Source: CAYMZZ01 sp964395095
GTDB taxonomy: Bacteria > Bacteroidota > Bacteroidia > Chitinophagales > Chitinophagaceae
Direction: 5' to 3'
DNA length: 64,000 nt
NCBI GenBank assembly: GCA_964395095.1
Contig: CAYMZZ010000008.1
Location: forward strand, 62,001-126,000
Shown here in pieces: positions 43,037 through 51,962 of this stretch. The number at the start of each line of letters is the position of its first letter. Within the stretch, counting starts at the first letter, position 1. The notes beneath the pieces are model-generated. The model was not told where the DNA came from. It saw only the letters and a program-made list of their open reading frames with translations, and did no database searches. Both the position numbers and the translations under genes were made by a program.

Positions 43037-46000
43037 ATGAGAAAATTCTACCGTATTGCTGCAGCCGGGCTTCTGTTGATGCTGGCTTTCAACAGTGCCT
43101 GGTCACAACAGCGCTTTTTTTCCAATGCCCGTCCCAACGGCACCGTGCCTACGATGGGACAACGTGTCATCATTCCCGAAAAATACAGTGCCGTATCGTT
43201 CGATATGCCATCACTGAAGAGTTTCCTTTGGTCGCTGCCTGCGGAAACACAGGTAATTGCCAGCAGGGGTGAAGGCCAGATTATCGAACTTCCCATGCCC
43301 GATGGAAGCAGCGCCCGCTTCAGGGTCTGGGAAAGCTCTATCCAGGAACCTGCACTGGCCGCGAAATTTCCCGACATCAAAACATTCAACGGACAGGGTA
43401 TCGATGATCGGGCGGCAACCATCCGAATGGATTATAGTCCCGACAATGGTTTTCATGCACAGATCCTTTCTCCTGAGGGAAGGATTTATGTAGATCCCTA
43501 TGCGCGGGGGGATGTAAATAATTATATCAGTTATTATGCGCGCGATTACCGAAAGGCCACCAGTTTCTCCTGCGGTGTTACGGAAACCGATATGGTGCCG
43601 CAACTGGCCGGGCGTATTGGTGCGAATTGTCGTGGTACCGAGCTTTATACTTATCGGCTCGCCGTAGCATGTACGGGTGAATATGCACAAGCCGTAGGCG
43701 CTACCACACCCGCTCAATTGCATGCCGCCATCGTTACCACCGTTAATAGGGTAGTGGGCGTGTATGAAAATGAAGTGGCGATCCGTATGGTACTCGTAGC
43801 CAACAATAACCTGATCGAATACCTGAACCCCTCCACGGATCAGTTCACAGGCAATAACAACGCCGGAACGCTGATCAATGAAAGTCAAACAGTCATCAAC
43901 AGTATTATCGGCGCTGCCAACTATGATATCGGTCACACTTTCAGCACCGGTGGCGGCGGTCTGGCTGGTTTGCGCGTGGTTTGTAATAATGCTTCCAAAG
44001 CAAGAGGTATCACCGGCAGTCCTCAACCATTCGGGGATGCCTATGATATTGATTATGTAGCGCACGAAATTGGTCACCAGTTTGGTGGCAATCATACTTT
44101 CAACAGTTCTACCAGCTCCTGTGGTGGTGGTAACCGTAACGCTTCTACTGCCTACGAAGTAGGAAGTGGTACCAGCATTCAGGCTTATGCCGGTATTTGT
44201 GGTACGGATAATATTCAACCTAATAGTGATCCTTTCTTTCACGCGATCAGCTTCGACGAAATCAGCGCTTTTGTGGAAGCGGGAGGGGCAAGCTGCCGAC
44301 AGGCCACGGCTACTAATAATAACCTGCCGGTTATAACCAGCATGCCTGTGAATGGTCTGTTTATTCCAAGGGGAACCCCCTTCACCTTAACAGCCACGGC
44401 TACTGATGCGGACGGTGATGCGTTGACTTATAGTTGGGAGCAATTCGACCTGGGGCCCTCTACCACCTGGAGTGGCGGGGCTAATAGCGCTACTGCTCCC
44501 TTGTTTAAATCACGCATTCCCAAATTATCAGGCAGCCGTACATTTCCTGATATGGCCGTTATTCTGGCTAATTATCCCAATAATCCACCAGCTACATTGG
44601 GCGGCTTAAAAGGTGAAACACTTCCGCAGGTGGGCAGGGCCATGAAATTCCGTGTTACTGTGCGCGACAACAGAGCCGGCGGCGGCGGAGTAGTATCGGC
44701 AGGTTCGGGTTGTGATGGTGGAGGATTTACGGGCGATTTTATCGTGAATACCGTAGATGCTACCGGACCCTTCCTGGTAACCGCACCCAATGGCGGTGAA
44801 AGCTATCCGGGCGGTTCGCTCCAGAATATTACCTGGAATGTGGCTGGCACCAATGTGGCGCCCATTAATGTAACGAATGTAAAAATCACGATGTCCACCG
44901 ATGGTGGTGCCACTTACCCCATTACGCTTGCGGCCAGTACCGCCAATGACGGATCGGAGCAATTGGCCATTCCTGTTGGCCTTACCAGCACGGCAAGAAT
45001 AAAGATTGAAGCGATTGATAATATCTTTTTCGACATCAGCAATACCAACTTTTCCGTAACGGCTCCGCTGGATGGGTTCGAGTTTTCGCAACCCGCGCCA
45101 GCTTCAGTTGCCTGTGCCGGCCCCACTACAGCCGTCATCAATCTGGGCACCACGGCATTTGGTTCATTTAACACGCCCATAACCCTGTCTGCTTCAGGTA
45201 ACCCGGCGGGTACAACGGTAAGTTTTGGAACGAATCCCGTAACTCCCGGCAACAGCACAACAGTAACGCTCAATGGAACCAACACACTTCAAAATGGCAC
45301 TTATGTGGTCACCATTACCGGTACGGCAGGTGCGCAGGTGCGTCAACGAGAGCTGACCTTTACCATTCAGGCGGGAGCGGCGCCGGTAATCAGTGCCCAA
45401 CCACTTGATGAAGCGGTATGCGTGGGAACCGATGCCAACTTTAGTGTAACGGCTTCAGGTGCCAGCAGCTATCAATGGCAGGTGAGTACCAACGGAGGAA
45501 ATAGTTTCAGCAATGTGGCCACTGGTGGTACCGGCAATGCTTACACAGTGAGTAATGTGAGTTCGGGATTAAACAATAACGAATACCGTGTACAGGTAAT
45601 TGGTCAGTGTAATACCACGATATCGAACGAAGTGGTACTCACTGCGCAGGAAGCTCCGGCAATCAGTGCCAATCCGGTTAGCCGCACGCTTTGTGAGGGT
45701 ACCAATGCCAGTTTCAGCGTTACGGCTACAGGTACAGCCCTGACCTACACCTGGCAGGTAAGCAACGATGGTGGAAATAATTTCACTGATATCGGCAGCA
45801 GCAACAACTCCACTTATGTGGTGAACAATATCGCGCCTGCCCAAAATAATAATCAGTACAGGGTGCGGATCAATGGCACCTGTGCGCCCACGGCCACTTC
45901 AAGTGCCGCTACCCTCAATGTGGTGGTGCCTGCCGCGGTTACCGCGGATCCTGTTTCCATCGCGGAATGTGAAACGGGTAATGTGAGCTTCACCGTTACG

Positions 46001-46747
46001 GGTGCGGGCACGGGCATCATCTACGCCTGGCAGCGCAGCCTCGATGCTGGCAATAGCTGGCAGAATGTGGCTAATGGAGGTGTGTATACTGGTGCAACCA
46101 GCAACACGCTTTCGCTGACCAATCTGCCTCCCGATTTCAACAACCACCAGTATCGCGCTTTACTCTCGAATAGTATCTGTACGGCACCGGATATTTCGGC
46201 GGCGGCCACCCTCACCGTCAATCCAAGGCCTACGGTTACCCTGGCGGCTACCAGACTCAATCTGTCGCCCGGCCAAACTTCGCAGATCACAGCAACAATT
46301 CTTCCGGATCCGGGCGGGTTTAATATTACCTGGCTGCGGAATGATAATCCGATTGCGGGCGCAACAGGTAGCAGCGTTACGGCCAATGTTACCACTTTAG
46401 GCTCCTATAAGGCAACCATCCTGAACCCGGTTACCGGTTGTAATAACGAGTCGCAGGTACTGACCCTGAATGCGGAAGCCAGCACCCGTCTGTTCATTTA
46501 TCCCAGTCCGAATAATGGCCAGTTCACGGTTTCTTATTTCAATAGCGCCTGGAACAACCAGCGGCAAACCATTGCCATTTATGACTCCAAAGGTGCCAGG
46601 GTGTATTACAGCGTGCTGAACCTGACAGGGCCCTACACCCTTCATCCGATCAACCTCGCTGGCAGTGGCAGCGGTGTTTATTATGTGGTGCTGGGAGATG
46701 GTTCCGGTAAGAAAATTACCGAAGGAAAAGTGCTGATCGCCTATTAA
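43037..46747 (+). CDS. Secreted reprolysin-like metalloprotease with Ig-like repeats and T9SS sorting domain
   Basis: 1236 aa. Signal peptide (about 1-23, MRKFYRIAAAGLLLMLAFNSAWSQ), prodomain (about 25-190), metzincin domain (about 200-420) with zinc motif HEIGHQFGGNH (His343, Glu344, His347, His353). The expected Met-turn reads SIQAYAG, with Gln382 in place of Met. Then come a beta-sandwich region shared with the paralogue (YSWEQFDLG, WNVAGTNVAPIN), three or four Ig-like repeats (about 780-1150; SYQWQVSTNGGNSF, TYTWQVSNDGGNNF, IYAWQRSLDAGNSW), and a T9SS type A sorting domain (about 1155-1236; IYPSPNNGQFTVSYF, GVYYVVLGDGSGKKITEGKV). Probably a surface or secreted protease; activity is uncertain given the altered Met-turn. 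Confidence 0.88.
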   Translation: MRKFYRIAAAGLLLMLAFNSAWSQQRFFSNARPNGTVPTMGQRVIIPEKYSAVSFDMPSLKSFLWSLPAETQVIASRGEGQIIELPMPDGSSARFRVWESSIQEPALAAKFPDIKTFNGQGIDDRAATIRMDYSPDNGFHAQILSPEGRIYVDPYARGDVNNYISYYARDYRKATSFSCGVTETDMVPQLAGRIGANCRGTELYTYRLAVACTGEYAQAVGATTPAQLHAAIVTTVNRVVGVYENEVAIRMVLVANNNLIEYLNPSTDQFTGNNNAGTLINESQTVINSIIGAANYDIGHTFSTGGGGLAGLRVVCNNASKARGITGSPQPFGDAYDIDYVAHEIGHQFGGNHTFNSSTSSCGGGNRNASTAYEVGSGTSIQAYAGICGTDNIQPNSDPFFHAISFDEISAFVEAGGASCRQATATNNNLPVITSMPVNGLFIPRGTPFTLTATATDADGDALTYSWEQFDLGPSTTWSGGANSATAPLFKSRIPKLSGSRTFPDMAVILANYPNNPPATLGGLKGETLPQVGRAMKFRVTVRDNRAGGGGVVSAGSGCDGGGFTGDFIVNTVDATGPFLVTAPNGGESYPGGSLQNITWNVAGTNVAPINVTNVKITMSTDGGATYPITLAASTANDGSEQLAIPVGLTSTARIKIEAIDNIFFDISNTNFSVTAPLDGFEFSQPAPASVACAGPTTAVINLGTTAFGSFNTPITLSASGNPAGTTVSFGTNPVTPGNSTTVTLNGTNTLQNGTYVVTITGTAGAQVRQRELTFTIQAGAAPVISAQPLDEAVCVGTDANFSVTASGASSYQWQVSTNGGNSFSNVATGGTGNAYTVSNVSSGLNNNEYRVQVIGQCNTTISNEVVLTAQEAPAISANPVSRTLCEGTNASFSVTATGTALTYTWQVSNDGGNNFTDIGSSNNSTYVVNNIAPAQNNNQYRVRINGTCAPTATSSAATLNVVVPAAVTADPVSIAECETGNVSFTVTGAGTGIIYAWQRSLDAGNSWQNVANGGVYTGATSNTLSLTNLPPDFNNHQYRALLSNSICTAPDISAAATLTVNPRPTVTLAATRLNLSPGQTSQITATILPDPGGFNITWLRNDNPIAGATGSSVTANVTTLGSYKATILNPVTGCNNESQVLTLNAEASTRLFIYPSPNNGQFTVSYFNSAWNNQRQTIAIYDSKGARVYYSVLNLTGPYTLHPINLAGSGSGVYYVVLGDGSGKKITEGKVLIAY

Positions 46748-46767
46748 GGCCTGTCCTGTTAACTTTT

Positions 46768-46838
46768 AAAAGCTGATTCGTTGTCCCTGAGCGGGTTCCG
46801 GTACACCGGAGCCTGCCAGGGATTCCGGATCGGCTTTT
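46768..46838 (+). terminator. Long hairpin terminator after the T9SS metalloprotease gene
   Basis: Nested stem: 46768-46777 pairs with 46829-46838 (one G-U), an inner stem 46784-46789 with 46817-46822, and the apex 46791-46802 with 46805-46816 (two G-U pairs). It runs into a T5 tract at 46835-46839. About 21 bp after the stop codon. Confidence 0.75.
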
Positions 46839-46876
46839 TAGTGTCATGTCGGGCAGGGATTCCCGCCGAAAATGGC

Positions 46877-46884
46877 TAACTTTG
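46877..46884 (+). promoter_or_regulatory. Bacteroidota -7 element TAACTTTG for the ABC-F gene
   Basis: Exact TAnnTTTG match 92 bp before the ATG at 46977. The leader of about 85 nt contains GGCAGTATGCGGTTGGG and a later near-mirror CGCGATACTGCC, which could pair (GGCAGTAT/ATACTGCC) around a 30-nt loop. Confidence 0.5.
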
Positions 46885-46976
46885 CGCCTCCAAATGGAAA
46901 GGCAGTATGCGGTTGGGCCCAGGCGCCATTACACCGCGATACTGCCAACAATTCAAAAGCAAAACCTTAAGCGGTA

Positions 46977-48602
46977 ATGATAAGTGTAAAAGACCTTAAA
47001 CTGGCCTACGGCAAACGTGTATTGTTTGAAGAGGTGAACCTGAATTTCACCAAGGGAAATTGTTATGGTGTAATTGGTGCCAATGGTGCAGGCAAAAGTA
47101 CCTTTCTCAAAATCCTGAGCGGTGAAATTGAGCCCAATAAGGGATCAGTGAATATTACGCCCGGCGAAAGAATGGCGATCCTGAAGCAGAACCAGTTTGA
47201 GTTTGACGAAGAAACCGTGTTGAATACGGTGATGATGGGCCATTCCGAACTCTGGAAGGTGATGAAGGAAAGGGAGCAGATATATGCGCTGGCCGATTTT
47301 ACGGAAGAGGATGGCATGCGTGCGGCCGAACTCGAAGGCGAATTTGGTGAAATGGGTGGCTACACCGCCGACAGCGATGCGGCTACTTTGCTTCAGGAAC
47401 TGGGCGTGGAGGAATCTTTTCACCAGTCGCTGATGAAAGATATTCCATCTAACCTGAAAGTAAGGGTGCTGCTCGCACAGGCTCTTTATGGTAATCCAGA
47501 CATTCTCTTGCTCGATGAACCGACCAACGGCCTCGATATAGAAACCATCGGTTGGCTCGAGAACTTCCTGGCAGACTACGAAAACATCGTACTGGTGGTG
47601 AGCCACGACCGTCACTTTCTGGATGCGGTATGTACCCATGTGGCCGACGTGGATCGCCAAAAGATCAAGATATTTACCGGCAACTATAGCTTCTGGTATG
47701 AGTCATCTCAACTGATGGCGCGGCAATTGAGCGATAAGAATAAGAAAGTGGAAGACAAGCGCCAGGCCCTGATCGACTTTATCGCGCGCTTTAGTGCCAA
47801 TGCCTCCAAGAGCCGCCAGGCCACGGCCCGGAAGAAGGCGCTGGAGAAACTCACTATCGAAGAAATTGAACCCAGTTATCGTAAATATCCCGGCATTATT
47901 TTTCAACCCCTGCGCGAAGTAGGTAACCAGATTCTGAACATCGAAAAGCTTGGTAAGTCGGTGGATGGTCGGGTCCTGTTCAATGACGTTTCATTTACGG
48001 TCAACAAAACCGACAAAATAGCGCTGCTAAGCCGCGACCCGCTGGCTGTCACCAATTTCTTCAATATCATAACCGGAAACGAAAAGGCCGAAAAAGGAAG
48101 CTTTGAATGGGGTACCACCATTACCTATGCTTACCTGCCGGTTGAAAATGCGGAGTTCTTCGGTGAAGATCTGAACCTGATGGACTGGTTGCGTCAGTAT
48201 GTTCCGCCACATGTGGCAGATGTGGACGAACCCTTCCTTCGTGGTTTTCTCGGTAAAATGCTTTTCAGCGGTGAAGATGTGATGAAGAAGACGACGGTAC
48301 TGAGCGGAGGCGAGAAAGTGCGTTGCATGATCAGCCGGATGATGTTGCAGAACCCCAATGTGGTATTGCTGGATCAACCCACCAACCACCTTGACCTGGA
48401 AAGCATTCAGAGCTTCAACGAACAGTGTACCGACTATAAAGGGGTGGTATTGTTGACGAGTCATGACCATACCTTTATGCAAACGGTCGCAAACAGGATT
48501 ATTGAGCTGACGCCCAAAGGGATAATCGACCGCCTTTGCAGCTTTGATGAGTACCTGGAAGATAGCCGGGTGAAAGCGCTGCGCGAGGAAATGTATGCCT
48601 GA
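46977..48602 (+). CDS. ABC-F family ATP-binding protein (YbiT/YkpA-like)
   Basis: 541 aa, soluble protein with two nucleotide-binding domains and no membrane segments; ABC-F proteins act on ribosomes. Domain 1 has Walker A GANGAGKST (residues 34-42), Walker B ILLLDEPTNGLD and VVSHDRHFL, but its signature is IPSNLKVRV (about 154-163) instead of LSGGEK. Domain 2 has the intact signature VLSGGEKVR (about 440) and Walker B VVLLDQPTNHLDLES, but the Walker A place reads LLSRDPLAVTNFF (about 346-358) with no GKS/T. The interdomain linker (about 240-290) is the usual basic P-site-tRNA-interacting helix pair. Translation factor versus resistance role cannot be decided. Confidence 0.88.
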   Translation: MISVKDLKLAYGKRVLFEEVNLNFTKGNCYGVIGANGAGKSTFLKILSGEIEPNKGSVNITPGERMAILKQNQFEFDEETVLNTVMMGHSELWKVMKEREQIYALADFTEEDGMRAAELEGEFGEMGGYTADSDAATLLQELGVEESFHQSLMKDIPSNLKVRVLLAQALYGNPDILLLDEPTNGLDIETIGWLENFLADYENIVLVVSHDRHFLDAVCTHVADVDRQKIKIFTGNYSFWYESSQLMARQLSDKNKKVEDKRQALIDFIARFSANASKSRQATARKKALEKLTIEEIEPSYRKYPGIIFQPLREVGNQILNIEKLGKSVDGRVLFNDVSFTVNKTDKIALLSRDPLAVTNFFNIITGNEKAEKGSFEWGTTITYAYLPVENAEFFGEDLNLMDWLRQYVPPHVADVDEPFLRGFLGKMLFSGEDVMKKTTVLSGGEKVRCMISRMMLQNPNVVLLDQPTNHLDLESIQSFNEQCTDYKGVVLLTSHDHTFMQTVANRIIELTPKGIIDRLCSFDEYLEDSRVKALREEMYA

Positions 48603-48677
48603 TCAGGTGGACGAGCAGGTACCGCAACAGTTAACAGTCTATCGTAAATTTACGAATCAGCGAAATAGTTTTGACTG

Positions 48678-48710
48678 AAAATAGCCCCTGTAAAGCAGGG
48701 GCTATTTTTT
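48678..48710 (+). terminator. Intrinsic terminator after the ABC-F gene
   Basis: 13-bp stem (48678-48690 with 48696-48708, core AGCCCCTG/CAGGGGCT) with TAAAG loop and T7. About 75 bp after the stop codon. Confidence 0.9.
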
Positions 48711-48755
48711 TCCACATTAAAAATTTTGATGTGAAAAAAAAAGTCAAAAATCTCC

Positions 48756-48786
48756 TTGCATAAGGGTGAACTCTTATTTACCTTAG
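48756..48786 (+). promoter_or_regulatory. Candidate promoter for a leader RNA upstream of the permease
   Basis: TTG at 48756-48758 and TACCTTAG at 48779-48786 (one mismatch to TAnnTTTG) with a 20-nt spacer, close to the Bacteroidota -33/-7 layout. Transcription would start near 48791. Confidence 0.4.
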
Positions 48787-48790
48787 ATCT

Positions 48791-48970
48791 GCAACCATAG
48801 TTCTTTCCACCGTTCTGACTCCATTTTCCTACCTTTTACCCGTTAGTCCTACCGGGAAAGACCTCGTATCCGGGCCGGGGGTATGTTTCGGTTTTATGCC
48901 GGAATATTCGGGTTGAAACCAGAAAAAATGAGTTTGAAAGCTTCATCTTCGGATGGAGCTTTTTTTATTT
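48791..48970 (+). ncRNA. Candidate structured leader RNA or small RNA before the amino-acid permease
   Basis: About 175 nt between the promoter-like element at 48756-48786 and a strong UUCG terminator at 48937-48970. The interior has several possible stems (CCCG near 48839-48842 with CGGG near 48853-48856; GTTTC near 48894 with GAAAC near 48915; GGTT-GA-AACC at 48911-48920). I do not recognise a known riboswitch class or 6S, SRP or RNase P RNA. Being followed at once by a permease gene, it may be an attenuator or riboswitch-like leader, or an independent sRNA. Part of the 391-bp gap 48603-48993. Confidence 0.35.
48937..48970 (+). terminator. UUCG-tetraloop terminator 24 bp before the permease start
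   Basis: 10 to 11-bp stem (48937-48947 with 48952-48962, one G-U pair) closed by C(UUCG)G and followed by a T-rich tract to 48970. It ends 24 bp upstream of the TTG start at 48994, leaving almost no room for a separate promoter. Confidence 0.85.
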
Positions 48971-48993
48971 GAATCTTTAAAACCTTAGAGGGT

Positions 48994-50409
48994 TTGCGTA
49001 AAATCAAGTTTCTGCCCGGCGTGGCACTTGTTGTTGGCAGCATCATTGGATCGGGTCTCTTTATGAAGCCCGCCTCTATGGCCGCGCAACTCGGTTCGCC
49101 GGAAAGCCTGATTCTCGTATGGGCGCTGGCTGGCATTTTCACGCTTATGGGGGCTTTGGTTTTTGCGGAGTTGGGCGCCATGTTGCCGCAAACAGGCGGC
49201 ATCTATGCTTTCTTCCGCCATGTCTTTGGCGATTTCTGGGCATTCCTGTATGGCTGGGCTGCCTTTGCCGTCATCAATACCGCGGCCGTTGCCGCCATCG
49301 CATTTGTTTGTGCGGGCTATGCGGATCATTTTCTGCATTTGCCGGAATTGAATGAAGACATGGTTCAAAGCTGGCGATGGGATATCCCTTTTATCGGAAC
49401 CCTGTATCCTTTGGATCATATCGGCGTCAAACTACTGGCCGTTTTCATCGTGCTGCTGCTGAGCTGGCTCAATGCCCGCAGCCTGCAGGCGGGGAATGCC
49501 TTCCAGTTCTTTTCCACTTTGCTGAAAGTGCTGGTAATTGCCGCCCTTATCCTCGGTATTTTCTTTTCGGGGAATGGCGATATACAAAACTGGCGATCCG
49601 ACAGTAATGTCATAAACAACAATAACTGGCTGGGTGGGCTGGTACTGGCCATGACGGGCGCATTCTATGCTTATGATGGTTGGGGAAATATCACTTTTGT
49701 AGCAGGCGAAGTTCACGATCCCCGGCGAAATATTCCGCGCATGCTCCTGGCGGGCGTACTCATTTGCATGACGATCTATCTGCTGGTGAATCTTGCCTAT
49801 CTCTATGTATTGCCCATTGATGCCATGGCTTCATCCGGGTTAGTGGCCCGCGATGCGGCAGCCCTGGCCTGGGGCAATACCAGTGGCGACATCATAGCGG
49901 CCATGATTGTGCTCTGTACGCTGGGTGCCGTTAACGGCAATATCCTCGCCTGCAGCCGGGTCAGCTTCGCGATGGCGCGCGATGGGTTATTTCCGGCAGT
50001 CATCGGCAGGCAAAGCCCCAGGACGGGCACGCCACGACAGGCGCTTTGGTTGCATGCTATCTGGACCTGCGGTTTTATCCTCACCGGCAGCTTTGATATG
50101 CTGGCCGATATGTTTGTATTCATTACCTGGATCGCTTATGGCATGGGTGCAGTGGCGCTATTTGTTTTACGCAAAAGGGAGCCCACGCTGCAAAGGCCCT
50201 ATCGCGTATGGGGTTATCCCATTATTCCGTTATTTTTCCTCGCCTTCACCTTGTTTTATTTTGTAAGCACGTTGGTCAGTGATACGCAAAACTACCTGCA
50301 GGGCCGTCAGCCGGTGGTCAATTCAGTACTGGGAATGCTGATTACCGCCCTGGGGATTCCGCTGTATTATTTTTTCCGTAGAAAAAAACATCAGGAAGCG
50401 GCCAATTGA
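48994..50409 (+). CDS. Amino-acid permease (APC superfamily)
   Basis: 471 aa, about twelve transmembrane helices. TTG start at 48994: the frame has a TGA at 48970-48972, there is no ATG before residue 24, and the first helix (FLPGVALVVGSIIGSGLFMKPASM) with its GSIIGSG substrate-backbone motif needs this upstream part. Other helices: GALVFAELGAMLPQTGGIYAFF, LVLAMTGAFYAYDGWGNITFVAGEV and NILACSRVSFAMARDGLFP. Closest in style to LAT/YfnA-type exchangers and permeases. The gene follows a terminator by 24 bp and its 3' end overlaps the convergent MocR gene by 19 bp. The substrate is not readable. Confidence 0.88.
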   Translation: MRKIKFLPGVALVVGSIIGSGLFMKPASMAAQLGSPESLILVWALAGIFTLMGALVFAELGAMLPQTGGIYAFFRHVFGDFWAFLYGWAAFAVINTAAVAAIAFVCAGYADHFLHLPELNEDMVQSWRWDIPFIGTLYPLDHIGVKLLAVFIVLLLSWLNARSLQAGNAFQFFSTLLKVLVIAALILGIFFSGNGDIQNWRSDSNVINNNNWLGGLVLAMTGAFYAYDGWGNITFVAGEVHDPRRNIPRMLLAGVLICMTIYLLVNLAYLYVLPIDAMASSGLVARDAAALAWGNTSGDIIAAMIVLCTLGAVNGNILACSRVSFAMARDGLFPAVIGRQSPRTGTPRQALWLHAIWTCGFILTGSFDMLADMFVFITWIAYGMGAVALFVLRKREPTLQRPYRVWGYPIIPLFFLAFTLFYFVSTLVSDTQNYLQGRQPVVNSVLGMLITALGIPLYYFFRRKKHQEAAN

Positions 50410-51842
50410 CGAACCAGCCTGCCCAGTGTTTTGATTCCTTCTTCCACCTGCGCATCAAAGGGCTTCCCGAAACTCAGTCGGATACAATTGTCATAATTCC
50501 CACTGGCGGAAAATACTTTCCCCGGCATGATCACCACCTGCTCTTCCATAGCCCTCGTTCGCAATTCAAAGCCATTCACTTTTTTATTCAGCTCGAGCCA
50601 GAGCACAAAACCACCCGCCGGTCGCGATACGCGCGTATCGTCCGGAAAATGCTGGATAATGGACTGCATATACCGGAGGCTCTGCGTGTGCAATGCTTTA
50701 CGCAACAATTTAAGATGGTATTCATACCGGCCATTCTGCAGAAAATGGGCCATGGCCGCCTGGGTAAGGGTAGGGGAGCTGATCGAGAGCATGCGTTTCA
50801 TCTGCCGTGTTTGATCCAGGAATCGTCCTGGCACAATCCAACCAATCCTGTAGCCGGGAGCCAATGACTTGCTCAGCGAAGCACAATGAATGACCCATCC
50901 CTGTCGGTCATAGGTTTTACAGGTGCGGGGCCGCTGTTTTCCAAAATATAATTCGCCATAGATATCATCTTCTATCAGGGGTATTTCCTGTTGGGTGATG
51001 AATTCTACCAGTTCCTTTTTCCGTTCATCTGCCATACACCCACCTAAGGGGTTATTGAAATTCGGGATCACTACAATGGCAGCCGGCTTTTTCTTTAAAG
51101 CCATGCGCTTCAGGTAATCCAGGTCCAACCCGCTTTGCGGGTGAGAAGGAATTTCAATCACTCTTAATCCCAGGTTTTCTATCGCCTGAAAAATGCCGAA
51201 ATAGTTGGGCGACTCTACCGCCACGGTATCACCGGGTCGGGTCACCACGCGCAGGCTGATGGTGATCGCTTCCAGGCAACCGTTGGTGATGACCAGCTCG
51301 CCCGGTTTTACTTTTCCTCCCCAGTTGAAGCAAACCCTCGCGATCTGCGTTCTTAATTCCGGATCCCCCTGTGTTTGCGCATACGATATGCATTGGTCGG
51401 GTCGGTTGCGCAGCACGTATTGCACAGATTTGTTCACCTTTGCCAGGGGCAACAGGGACACATGCGGTACCGCCATGGCCAGGTTGGTAAGTTTACGGTT
51501 GTTGTGGGCAATATCGCCGTAAATGGATTCTATCATCTCCTTTACCGTCACATTATGTGAGAGACGGTCTGGCCGGGCCACTTCCGGCAAATCTCGAAAT
51601 CGACGCTGATTGAAGCGTACATAATAGCCCGATTTAGGTCTCGATTCAATCAGGCCTTTACCTTCCAGGTGATAATATGCCTGGAAGGCGGTACCCGTAC
51701 TGATGCCGTATTCCTCACTCAATACGCGCACGGATGGAAGTTTATCGCCAATTTTCAATACATCATCCTGGATCATCTTTTCCAGACCTTCCGCAATCTG
51801 GAGATATAAATGAGTGGCTTCAGCACTTGTTGTTTTCGACAT
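50391..51842 (-). CDS. MocR/PdxR-type regulator (GntR wHTH plus aminotransferase-like domain)
   Basis: 483 aa. N-terminal winged helix (about 8-80; LYLQIAEGLEKMIQDDVLKIGDKLPSVRVLSEEYG, GKGLIESRPKSGYYV), then a fold I aminotransferase-like domain (about 115-483) with the PLP lysine retained (Lys325 in ASLSKSLAPGYRIGW), VIPNFNNPLGG and LIEDDIYGELYFG. MocR proteins sense PLP or amino-compound aldimines and control nearby transport or metabolism genes. Divergent from the GNAT-ilvE genes (121 bp gap) and convergent with the permease (19-bp overlap). A -7 element TATTTTTG is at 51896-51903 on the minus strand. Confidence 0.9.
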   Translation of the reverse strand: MSKTTSAEATHLYLQIAEGLEKMIQDDVLKIGDKLPSVRVLSEEYGISTGTAFQAYYHLEGKGLIESRPKSGYYVRFNQRRFRDLPEVARPDRLSHNVTVKEMIESIYGDIAHNNRKLTNLAMAVPHVSLLPLAKVNKSVQYVLRNRPDQCISYAQTQGDPELRTQIARVCFNWGGKVKPGELVITNGCLEAITISLRVVTRPGDTVAVESPNYFGIFQAIENLGLRVIEIPSHPQSGLDLDYLKRMALKKKPAAIVVIPNFNNPLGGCMADERKKELVEFITQQEIPLIEDDIYGELYFGKQRPRTCKTYDRQGWVIHCASLSKSLAPGYRIGWIVPGRFLDQTRQMKRMLSISSPTLTQAAMAHFLQNGRYEYHLKLLRKALHTQSLRYMQSIIQHFPDDTRVSRPAGGFVLWLELNKKVNGFELRTRAMEEQVVIMPGKVFSASGNYDNCIRLSFGKPFDAQVEEGIKTLGRLVRQLAAS

Positions 51843-51895
51843 AAACCATAGTTTAAGGTATTAGGTGCCCTGGGCTCCCTTAAATCTGATATAGT

Positions 51896-51903
51896 CAAAA
51901 ATA
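51896..51903 (-). promoter_or_regulatory. Bacteroidota -7 element TATTTTTG for the MocR-type regulator
   Basis: Exact TAnnTTTG match on the minus strand, 54 bp before the start at 51842, in the shared gap with the divergent GNAT gene, where the regulator would be expected to bind. Confidence 0.5.
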
Positions 51904-51962
51904 GCATTTCTGAATCTGTTTTTTTACTATTTCTCTTTGCATTTTTGCTGAAACCTTAGCAC

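Noticed and set aside
48928..48972. 14-codon ORF as a leader peptide
   Set aside because: It is short, has no run of a single amino acid typical of attenuators, and is mostly made by the terminator hairpin. Kept only as a possibility in the leader RNA finding.
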